Source: Deltaproteobacteria bacterium (GTDB lineage: Bacteria > Bdellovibrionota_F > JAHFAK01). From it: DNA of 5,881 nucleotides. Where the stretch lies: assembly GCA_023250585.1 (NCBI GenBank), contig JAHFAK010000124.1, forward strand, positions 1 to 5,881, in the 5' to 3' direction. The notes under the pieces are model-generated. The model ran no database searches and was not told the DNA's origin. It saw only the letters and a list, made by a program, of their open reading frames with translations. Of the stretch, positions 1 through 5,807 are shown piece by piece; the stretch's first letter is position 1, and each line of letters begins with the position of its first letter. A program made the translations under genes and the position numbers.

Positions 1-1286
1 AAGCGATTAAAAAACTCAATGATGAATTACAAAAACAAAAAATCGGCAAAGCAAAAGTGAACTACAAATTGCGTGATTGGCTTATATCACGGCAGCGATA
101 TTGGGGCACACCAATTCCCATTATTCATTGCACTTCATGTGGTGAAGTTCCTGTTCCTGAATCAGAGTTACCAATACTTCTTCCCTATAATGTAAAATTT
201 GAACCAACCGGGGAATCACCGCTTGCTAAATGCAATGAATTTATACATACGACATGTCCTCAATGTGGGAAGAAAGCCAAGAGAGATGCCGATACCATGG
301 ACACATTCGTTTGCTCTTCATGGTATTTTCTCCGATATCTCACCCCACGCGATGACAAAAAACCTTTTGATAAAGAATTAGTAAAAAAATATGTGCCTGT
401 TGATCAATACGTAGGCGGTGCTGAACATGCGGTGTTGCATTTACTCTATGCACGATTTTTCACCAAAGCACTTCGAGATGTCGGATTACTTGATCGAGAT
501 GAGCCTTTTAAACGACTCATCCATCAAGGTGTAATTCTTGGTCCGGATGGCAATCGTATGTCAAAAAGCAAAGGCAATGTTATCAATCCCGAAAAATATC
601 TCGAACAGTATGGATCTGATGTACTCCGGCTCTATCTTGAATTTGCATTTGCATACACCGATGGTGGGCCATGGGACGATAAAGGCATTGAATCAATTAC
701 ACGATTTATCCAACGAGTATATCGCATTATTGACGATCATACATGGATTCACACTGCGCAGAATAAGACTTCAAAAAATAGTCAGCATGATAATAAATTG
801 GCCTATACACTTCACAATGCAATAAAAAATATCACGATTGATCTTGATCGCTTTAGCTTTAATACTGCTCTGGCACGAATTATGGAAGTTGTTAATGAAT
901 TCTATTCGTACACAAATGTGGTCAAGAAAGAAGAATATACTATTCCATTAATAAAACAAACAATCGAAGCGCTGATTAAACTTATGGGCCCTTTTACTCC
1001 TTGCTTTGCTGAAGAAATGTGGCAGCAGCTTGGCAATACAAAATCTGTATTTTTAGAAGCATGGCCACGCTACGATGAAAAAATATTACAAAGTGCACGG
1101 CTCTCTATTCCTGTTCAAATTAACGGAAAGCTTCGACATGTTTTAGAGGTAGATAGAAATAATACCGAAGCGGAAATATTCGAACTTGTTCTACAAGAAG
1201 AACACATACAAAAACATATTCAAGGCAAAAAGATCGTAAAAAAGATTTATGTTAAAGATAAGCTCATTAATTTAGTAGTCGCTTAG
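1..1286 (+). CDS. leuS: Leucyl-tRNA synthetase, C-terminal part (5' end outside window)
   Basis: Charges tRNA-Leu with leucine in the cytoplasm (class I aminoacyl-tRNA synthetase). The frame is open from base 3 with no start, so the gene begins upstream; the GTG at 57 is internal, because the LeuRS-like sequence already runs through the codons before it. About 427 residues are present, roughly half of a normal LeuRS; the HIGH motif and most of the editing domain are missing. Visible in order: the LRDWLISRQRYWGTPIP block (about 120 bases in), CTSCG plus VPVPE, a CPQCG pair followed by DTMDTF and SSWYFLRY, the GGAEHAVLHLLYARF block, and the KMSKS loop as RMSKS at 555-569. After that come the helical anticodon-binding domain (ending in LMGPFTPCFAEEMWQ) and the small C-terminal domain ending in INLVVA. 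The leucine-specific insertion found before KMSKS in E. coli LeuRS is absent, so this is the compact Bacillus-like form. The stop overlaps the stop of the opposing gene by four bases. Confidence 0.97.
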   Translation, partial: AIKKLNDELQKQKIGKAKVNYKLRDWLISRQRYWGTPIPIIHCTSCGEVPVPESELPILLPYNVKFEPTGESPLAKCNEFIHTTCPQCGKKAKRDADTMDTFVCSSWYFLRYLTPRDDKKPFDKELVKKYVPVDQYVGGAEHAVLHLLYARFFTKALRDVGLLDRDEPFKRLIHQGVILGPDGNRMSKSKGNVINPEKYLEQYGSDVLRLYLEFAFAYTDGGPWDDKGIESITRFIQRVYRIIDDHTWIHTAQNKTSKNSQHDNKLAYTLHNAIKNITIDLDRFSFNTALARIMEVVNEFYSYTNVVKKEEYTIPLIKQTIEALIKLMGPFTPCFAEEMWQQLGNTKSVFLEAWPRYDEKILQSARLSIPVQINGKLRHVLEVDRNNTEAEIFELVLQEEHIQKHIQGKKIVKKIYVKDKLINLVVA

Positions 1287-1567
1287 AATATTAAACATCC
1301 TACATGGCTGCTTCCACCAACATCACCATATTTTCCTAGATCATCATTGCTACCAGGAACGGGATGAATTCCTGCATTATCATTAACAGACCCAGTAGTA
1401 TCTTCTGGTCTTTCAGTAATATTACTCTCTTCTATCTTCTTAGAAGCTTTAGATTGAGTTTCTTCCCCTTCAGCAAACACATTTGGACCTATGATAAGAA
1501 TAAAGCATGCGAATAAATTTAATAAAACGATTAAAATTTTTTTGGAATTCATTAAAGATAGTTTCAT
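1283..1567 (-). CDS. Small exported protein of unknown function with C-terminal Cys-Leu-Ile-Phe
   Basis: Not recognised. The 94-residue product starts with a classic signal peptide: basic residues (MNSKK, 6-10), a hydrophobic core at about 11-26, then NVFA before Glu33, a plausible signal peptidase I site. The mature part of about 62 residues is acidic (12 Asp/Glu against 5 Lys/Arg) and rich in Gly, Ser, Asn and Pro, so probably disordered. It ends in GGSSHVGCLIF, which looks like a eukaryotic CaaX prenylation box (Cys91). The ATG at 1567 is preferred over Met6 because AGAAAGGGG lies four bases upstream, the best Shine-Dalgarno in the window. It is divergent from yacP and has its own promoter candidate. 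Its TAA overlaps the leuS TAG. Signal peptide, ribosome site and promoter together argue for a real gene, though no family is evident. An envelope or secreted protein is the likeliest role. Confidence 0.72.
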   Translation of the reverse strand: MKLSLMNSKKILIVLLNLFACFILIIGPNVFAEGEETQSKASKKIEESNITERPEDTTGSVNDNAGIHPVPGSNDDLGKYGDVGGSSHVGCLIF

Positions 1568-1571
1568 AAAA

Positions 1572-1580
1572 CCCCTTTCT
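1572..1580 (-). promoter_or_regulatory. Strong Shine-Dalgarno for the small exported protein
   Basis: On the minus strand the sequence reads AGAAAGGGG, then TTTT, then ATG at 1567. The spacing of four to five bases is short but workable. It fixes the start at Met1 rather than Met6. No other gene in the window has a comparably strong site. Confidence 0.65.
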
Positions 1581-1594
1581 GAAAAAATTAACGC

Positions 1595-1623
1595 TCGACT
1601 CGCAACAAAGGGAGATTTATATT
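1595..1623 (+). promoter_or_regulatory. Candidate sigma-70 promoter for the YacP-like gene
   Basis: TCGACT (1595-1600, four of six matches to TTGACA), a 17-base spacer, and TATATT (1618-1623, five of six matches). Transcription would start near 1630, leaving only about 20 untranslated bases before the ATG at 1650. The element shares bases 1618-1621 with the opposing -10. This is a pattern match only; AT-rich DNA gives many near matches. Confidence 0.4.
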
Positions 1624-1642
1624 AGCTTATACAAGATGTCAA
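1616..1642 (-). promoter_or_regulatory. Candidate sigma-70 promoter for the small exported protein
   Basis: The minus strand reads TTGACA (1642-1637, perfect -35), a 15-base spacer, and TATAAA (1621-1616, five of six matches to TATAAT). The spacer is shorter than the preferred 16-18. Transcription would start near 1609, giving a leader of about 40 bases that includes the Shine-Dalgarno. Its -10 overlaps the -10 of the opposing yacP promoter candidate. Confidence 0.5.
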
Positions 1643-1649
1643 TACCTCT

Positions 1650-2138
1650 ATGAAAACAATAATCATTGATGGCTACAACGTAATTCATGCAATTCCAGAA
1701 CTGTACGAAATTTTTTTACGCGATATGCAGAAGGCACGAGAGTATCTTGTCAGAAAGTTAAGCAACACCCAAACAATCCATAGCTTTAATTGTACTGTTG
1801 TTTTTGACAGTAAAGAAGCAAATCTTCATATACAAAAAACCAATGAACCAATTCGCATTATTTTTTCTTACCCTGAGGGCACCGCAGATGAGGTGATTGT
1901 TAATTTAGTCAAAGAGGCTAATAGTCCAAAAAGCATTACGGTTATTTCTGATGATAAAGCGCTCGGAGCAAATTGCAAATATCAAGGTGCCCACGTTGCT
2001 TCGCCCAAGCAGTTTTGGTATAGTTATGTTGTGGAAACAAAACATCATCGAACTATTGCTCCAGAAAAACCTGAAATTACAAACGAAGAAGATATAGCAT
2101 TTTGGGAAAATTATTTTAAACACAATGAAGACAAGTGA
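1650..2138 (+). CDS. yacP: YacP/Rae1-like NYN-domain endoribonuclease
   Basis: Probable metal-dependent RNase of the NYN (PIN-like) fold, YacP family. The Bacillus subtilis member Rae1 cuts mRNA on the ribosome, so a role in translation-linked mRNA cleavage in the cytoplasm is inferred. The 162-residue length fits the family. Visible motifs are MKTIIIDGYNVIH at the N-terminus (Asp7, Asn10), VVFDS (Asp53), GTADEVIV (Asp80, Glu81) and VISDDKALG (Asp101, Asp102), which match the acidic metal-binding set of NYN nucleases. The family's usual KARE-like stretch after the first motif appears as QKAREYLVRKL (27-37). The C-terminal 30 or so residues are polar and end in ENYFKHNEDK. The ATG at 1650 is the only reasonable start, since an in-frame TAG lies at 1623, but it has no clear Shine-Dalgarno. 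The 3' end overlaps the next gene by 14 bases, suggesting cotranscription and translational coupling. Confidence 0.85.
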   Translation: MKTIIIDGYNVIHAIPELYEIFLRDMQKAREYLVRKLSNTQTIHSFNCTVVFDSKEANLHIQKTNEPIRIIFSYPEGTADEVIVNLVKEANSPKSITVISDDKALGANCKYQGAHVASPKQFWYSYVVETKHHRTIAPEKPEITNEEDIAFWENYFKHNEDK

Positions 2139-2628
2139 AAGACAACTAAGCTCACAAGCACTCGATATTCTACAAAAACTGAAAGATACCAACGAGAATG
2201 AGGTCCTCGAATTTATTCAAGTGCTCAAGCTTAATTCAAATCATATCCGCGATTTTTATCAACTCCTTAATGACTTAGAAGTAAAACATGGAAAAAAGAA
2301 ATCCGATATTATCAATGAATTAGAGCTTATAAAAATTATTAATGATCCTCATATTCCCCTGAATCAAAAGATCGATCGTATTAAATCAATGCTTACCAAA
2401 AAACTCTATAGTACTTTTACAAGCTATCAAGAAAAAATAGAAAATTTAGTAAAAAAACTTGCCCTCCCTCCCTATCTTTCTCTTGAGCTGCCGCCGTATT
2501 TTGAAGGGAATGAAGTAAAATTAATATTGGATCTTTCGAAAACATCAATGATTAATTCCCGAGAAGTATTAGCAATCGTTAATTCGACTGTCTTTAAGGA
2601 AATCGTGCAAACGTTTAATCGAAGTTAA
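2125..2628 (+). CDS. Hypothetical protein overlapping the YacP-like gene
   Basis: Not recognised. The 167-residue product has no signal peptide or membrane segment, so it is probably cytoplasmic. The first 110 residues look almost wholly helical (RQLSSQALDILQKLK, then NEVLEFIQVLK, then IRDFYQLLNDLEVK) and could form a coiled-coil or helical bundle. A compact C-terminal part follows a proline-rich turn: LALPPYLSLELPPYFEG (112-128), then a probable strand VKLILDLS and a final helix. Basic and acidic residues are mixed, and no catalytic motif stands out. The start ATG lies inside the end of the nuclease gene (14-base overlap in another frame), with only a distant GGGAAA at 2104. That arrangement implies coupling to the nuclease and makes a partner or regulator plausible, but this is inference from position alone. 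Confidence 0.8.
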   Translation: MKTSERQLSSQALDILQKLKDTNENEVLEFIQVLKLNSNHIRDFYQLLNDLEVKHGKKKSDIINELELIKIINDPHIPLNQKIDRIKSMLTKKLYSTFTSYQEKIENLVKKLALPPYLSLELPPYFEGNEVKLILDLSKTSMINSREVLAIVNSTVFKEIVQTFNRS

Positions 2629-2657
2629 ATGATTATCTCTTGTGGGTCTTATATTAC

Positions 2658-2684
2658 TTGATTTTCAGACGTTTTTTTTATTAT
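2658..2684 (+). promoter_or_regulatory. Weak promoter candidate just upstream of the TPR gene
   Basis: TTGATT (2658-2663, four of six), a 15-base spacer containing a run of eight T, and TATTAT (2679-2684, five of six). The predicted start of transcription is about 2690-2692, almost on the GTG at 2693, so the mRNA would be essentially leaderless. The short spacer and the AT-rich setting make this uncertain. Confidence 0.25.
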
Positions 2685-2692
2685 CTGTATAG

Positions 2693-4828
2693 GTGGGAGA
2701 ACTATTTCCATTCAAAATTTCTATTATTAACAACAAGCCGACGTTTGTTGTTGAAAACTTTTCAATAAAATCATTCAATATAAAAAAAATGCTCCTTCAG
2801 GATATCTCACCTCATACGTTGAAGACCAAGCAAGACATTGAATCACTGAGCACTCATAGCTTTCAACTGCAACATCTTGAAATCGATTTTAGTCTTACCA
2901 CTATTAAACGTATTATGGATAATAGAATTTTCACATTGAATCGGATCGTCACACGTGATGGATATCTTATTTTTTCAGGAAAGTATCTCCATCGCAACAC
3001 CTATTTAGATATTGCATTTAAATGCTTCTATTATCCGTATATAGGAACAAAGTTTTATTTTGTTCCTGATGAATTTTTTATTTTTTCAAATCAAATTATT
3101 TTTCCGTACAGTATTTTCACCAATATCTTTATACCTCAGGAAAAATATTGGGAGACGCTGAGCTCGAGCTTTCTGACGTTTGATCCCATTCATCTTTTTT
3201 TACGGCAACTTCCCTTTTCTATTTTCATTCCAAATTCAAATAATATTGAATTACAGGTGACTGAAAATGATATGAAGTTGCTCTTTAAAGAGAATTGGGA
3301 TGACGAATCGACTGGCAGACTCAATATCCAATTTTTAAGAGAAATTAAATCACGTCTTGCTCACACAGAAATTGAAGAAAAACTTTTTAATAATGATTTT
3401 AAAGCCGCAAAGGAAGCGCTTGAAAAAGTATATCAGCATGATCGCGAGAATCTGTATGCACTGGAAAGACTCATGTTTATTAATCTCACGACTTCAGATC
3501 TTCGCGAGACAATTAGCTTAGCTCATCGTGTTCTTGAAAAAAATCGCCAAAGCACTAAAGCACTCAATGCCCTTGGCCTTGCCTATTTACAGACAGGAGA
3601 TAGAGAAAAAGCGAATGGGTATTTACATAAATTAAAACTTATTTTTGAAAATTCCGGAAATAATATTTTCACAGAAGATATCAATAAATTTTTAACCTCA
3701 CTGAATAATAATACACCAAACGAAGTTTCAAACAATGATTCCCATAAATACTATAGTGTTCTGCAAAATCTTATTATCAGTGGACGCCTCGAAGCATTTC
3801 TTGAAGAATTTAAAAATAATCACAAAAATTTTAAAAAGCGACTTTTGAAAAAAATAGAGCAACAATTTTTTAAAAAGATTTCACCCGCTGACTTTAAAAT
3901 TCTCTTACGAAAAAATGCAAAATTATTTTTTACTTGTTTTTCTCCATCTCGAATGTTTCTCAAAAAAATAATCGCTGCATGTACAACCACAAATGATTAT
4001 GAAATAGTTTATCCTTACTGTCATCGCCTACGCGATACTCTAAAAGCAGAAAAGCGCTTTCGTGATCTCTATAAATTGCTTATGATGGAGCATTCATTTA
4101 TCCAAGAAGACCGCAAAGAACGCGCACACATTGAATATGAACTCGCACGTCTTTCTTTTTTTATTTTAGATAGACGAAATCTTGGGCTTGTATATTTGAA
4201 AAAGGCTTGTGGCCTTAATAAAGAATACGTTCACACCATTGAAGAATTTAAATTATCGGCACGCGAGAATCAGGAAATTTTACTCACGCTTTCTTTAATT
4301 AATCTCGAACTCGAATACGAAAGCAAAAACTCTTTGAAATCATCACTTTTGTTAGAACAAGCAGCTCTGTATTTAGCTAATCCAAGAGACATACAAAAAT
4401 CGCTGATGCTCATACGCGAGGCACTGGTCTTGGAACAAAACAATTATTTTACCGCTGAAAATATCATTGAAAAATGTCCTCATGAAGAAGCAAAAAAATT
4501 ATTCTATGAAATGAAGGATATATACAACGAAGGTGAGGCAATTCAAATTCAAACATATTTTGAAGATGCATATAAAAAAGGCCAGGCTCAACAACAAAGC
4601 GAAGCACTTATTTTACTCAATAGACTTCTTTCCATGGATAATAACCACATCCCTGCTCTTTTCTACAAGGCCGAACTTCTGGACAAAAATGATACAAAAG
4701 AAGCGCGAAAAATTTTCCAAAAACTCTATGCACTACAATCGAAGAAAAATTATTTTTTGTCACGCGATGAGCTTTTATTCAAAATTGATTCAGGAAAAAA
4801 TATAACTAAAAGAGAAGAAAAAAATTAA
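2693..4828 (+). CDS. Large cytoplasmic-type TPR-repeat protein with unknown N-terminal domain
   Basis: A 711-residue protein with no signal peptide or clear transmembrane helix; function unknown. Residues 1-200 are rich in aromatic and beta-branched residues and probably form a beta-sheet domain (for example RDGYLIFSGKYL, 89-100). From about 225 on it is helical. The clearest tetratricopeptide units are IEEKLFNNDFKAAKEALEKV (227-246), ALNALGLAYLQTGDREKANG (290-309), and near the C-terminus ALILLNRLLSMDNNHIPALF (638-657) with KEARKIFQKLYALQ. Weaker helical pairs fill 350-600. TPR arrays usually serve as protein-binding scaffolds, so an assembly or adaptor role is likely. An in-frame TAG immediately precedes the GTG; the next Met is residue 33, so GTG is taken as the start, with no Shine-Dalgarno upstream. 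Its TAA overlaps the opposing gene's TAA within TTAA. Confidence 0.82.
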   Translation: MGELFPFKISIINNKPTFVVENFSIKSFNIKKMLLQDISPHTLKTKQDIESLSTHSFQLQHLEIDFSLTTIKRIMDNRIFTLNRIVTRDGYLIFSGKYLHRNTYLDIAFKCFYYPYIGTKFYFVPDEFFIFSNQIIFPYSIFTNIFIPQEKYWETLSSSFLTFDPIHLFLRQLPFSIFIPNSNNIELQVTENDMKLLFKENWDDESTGRLNIQFLREIKSRLAHTEIEEKLFNNDFKAAKEALEKVYQHDRENLYALERLMFINLTTSDLRETISLAHRVLEKNRQSTKALNALGLAYLQTGDREKANGYLHKLKLIFENSGNNIFTEDINKFLTSLNNNTPNEVSNNDSHKYYSVLQNLIISGRLEAFLEEFKNNHKNFKKRLLKKIEQQFFKKISPADFKILLRKNAKLFFTCFSPSRMFLKKIIAACTTTNDYEIVYPYCHRLRDTLKAEKRFRDLYKLLMMEHSFIQEDRKERAHIEYELARLSFFILDRRNLGLVYLKKACGLNKEYVHTIEEFKLSARENQEILLTLSLINLELEYESKNSLKSSLLLEQAALYLANPRDIQKSLMLIREALVLEQNNYFTAENIIEKCPHEEAKKLFYEMKDIYNEGEAIQIQTYFEDAYKKGQAQQQSEALILLNRLLSMDNNHIPALFYKAELLDKNDTKEARKIFQKLYALQSKKNYFLSRDELLFKIDSGKNITKREEKN

Positions 4829-5388
4829 AACTCTGGATTCATTATTTCTACATTCATATTAATCGGTAAGTGATGATCGAGTCCTTTCAAAGCAGAAGCT
4901 AAATCTTTTAATTCATCTTTTGTTTCAATATAGAGAAAAATTTTATTGAAGAGATGCTCATGTTCATCCTTACTTTTTTTGCGAGCAATTTCTTTTAAGA
5001 AAATGCTACAAATTTCTTCAAGTGAAAAATTATGTGAGATAAATCGTGGCAAAGGAATAGCAAAATCATAGAGCTTGAGCTTATCAACCGTCGCAATAAC
5101 TTCTGAGATATAGTCTCTAAAAAAATCTTTCGTCATTTCCGATCTTTGGCGCAAAGCAGTTAAGAGAAAACGCTCAATAAGCAAATTTTTATTAGGAAAC
5201 AAAAGAATTTTTTCTTCGTCCGTATAGTTAATGAGCTGCTTCATCATCATATGCGAGATGAAATTATGAAGGCGCCAATCAACAAAACCTGCGATTTCTT
5301 TGAGTGGTTTTTCATCTGAATACAAAGGTAAAACGAGAAGTGAAGAATTTAAAAAATCAATACTTCCTTTATAAATTACTATTTTCAT
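4825..5388 (-). CDS. Stand-alone peptidase M17 N-terminal-like (macro-type) domain protein
   Basis: A 187-residue protein resembling only the N-terminal, non-catalytic domain of leucyl aminopeptidases (M17). The guiding pattern is a strand LLVLPLYSDEKPL (17-29), then AGFVDWRLHNFIS (33-45, the DWRL signature), then ILLFPNKNLLIERFLLTALR (61-80), where M17 proteins have their lLlp ... rvLLvGlG stretch. The metal-binding C-terminal peptidase domain is absent, so no peptidase activity is expected. Similar solo domains occur in other bacteria, particularly deltaproteobacterial-type genomes, from memory and not checked here. The glycine-rich G-L-G loop is replaced by TALRQ, so any nucleotide or ligand binding may be altered. 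It has no signal peptide. The ATG overlaps the nusB stop (ATGA), so it is probably translated by coupling to nusB. The family call is moderately sure; the role is unknown. Confidence 0.72.
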   Translation of the reverse strand: MKIVIYKGSIDFLNSSLLVLPLYSDEKPLKEIAGFVDWRLHNFISHMMMKQLINYTDEEKILLFPNKNLLIERFLLTALRQRSEMTKDFFRDYISEVIATVDKLKLYDFAIPLPRFISHNFSLEEICSIFLKEIARKKSKDEHEHLFNKIFLYIETKDELKDLASALKGLDHHLPINMNVEIMNPEF

Positions 5389-5807
5389 TTTGAATCCACT
5401 TTTGTATGAGCAATGGCATCCAATACACCATTGATAAAGGCCGGACTCGAGGTGTCACCAAATCGTTTTGCTATCTCAATTGCTTCATTAATAATTATTT
5501 TCGATGAAAGTTCTTTCTGATAAAGAAGCTCAAAAGTTGCTATTCGTAAAATATTTCTATCAACATACGTCATTCGTGAAACTCTCCAATGTTCAGAATG
5601 TTCTTCTATTGCCACATCCAATAAGTCCAGATATTTTACTACGCCTCGAATAATTTGTTCAAAAAATAATTGGTGAGCATCAAGCTTGCGGTAGTCATCA
5701 ACATGATCTTTAAAGCGCGTAAGAACCAATTCTACATCTTCACGTAAAAGATCAAAACTGAAAAGAAATTTTAATGCACATTCTCGTGCTAATCTTCGTG
5801 AACTCAT
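5385..5807 (-). CDS. nusB: Transcription antitermination protein NusB
   Basis: NusB binds the boxA RNA element together with NusE (ribosomal protein S10) and supports antitermination during rRNA transcription and ribosome assembly. The 140-residue length and all-helical make-up match the family. The arginine-rich N-terminal helix SSRRLARECALKFLFSFD (2-19) carries the RNA-contacting residues. The family core follows: FFEQIIRGV, a Trp in EHWRVSRMTYVDRNILRIA (72-90), then LLYQKELSSKIIINEAIEIA (94-113), KRFGDTSSPAFINGVLDAIA (114-133) and a short polar tail. The ATG at 5807 is chosen because MSSRRLARE is the normal NusB start and GGAG lies ten bases upstream. It overlaps the upstream gene's TGA (ATGA) and the downstream gene's ATG (ATGA), so it is the middle gene of a compact operon. 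Confidence 0.96.
   Translation of the reverse strand: MSSRRLARECALKFLFSFDLLREDVELVLTRFKDHVDDYRKLDAHQLFFEQIIRGVVKYLDLLDVAIEEHSEHWRVSRMTYVDRNILRIATFELLYQKELSSKIIINEAIEIAKRFGDTSSPAFINGVLDAIAHTKVDSK

Noticed and set aside
199-825. Two open frames in another phase inside leuS (199-381 and 538-825)
   Set aside because: They lie within well-conserved LeuRS coding sequence, and their products show no domain-like pattern.
1505-1516. Leu-Phe-Ala-Cys (residues 18-21) as a lipobox in the exported protein
   Set aside because: Phe at the -2 position is atypical, and the hydrophobic stretch continues after the cysteine to about residue 26. Cleavage after NVFA by signal peptidase I fits better.
1905-2192. 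Minus-strand open frame of 95 codons opposite the YacP-like gene
   Set aside because: It is antisense to a recognisable coding region and spans its overlap with the next gene. The Phe/Ser/Cys-rich product is what the complement of AT-rich coding sequence gives.
1650-2628. Classical toxin-antitoxin module
   Set aside because: The nuclease matches the housekeeping YacP family rather than a VapC-type toxin, it comes first, and the partner is long and lacks a DNA-binding antitoxin motif. Kept only as an overlapping pair of interest.
2629-2692. Rho-independent terminator ending in the T run at 2672-2679
   Set aside because: Only a four-base GTCT/AGAC pairing (2646-2649 with 2667-2670) can be found, with a long AT-rich loop; too weak to call.
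4533-4805. Second-frame open stretch within the 3' part of the TPR gene
   Set aside because: It is a basic, Lys/Phe-rich shadow of the TPR helices, with no ribosome site and no motif.
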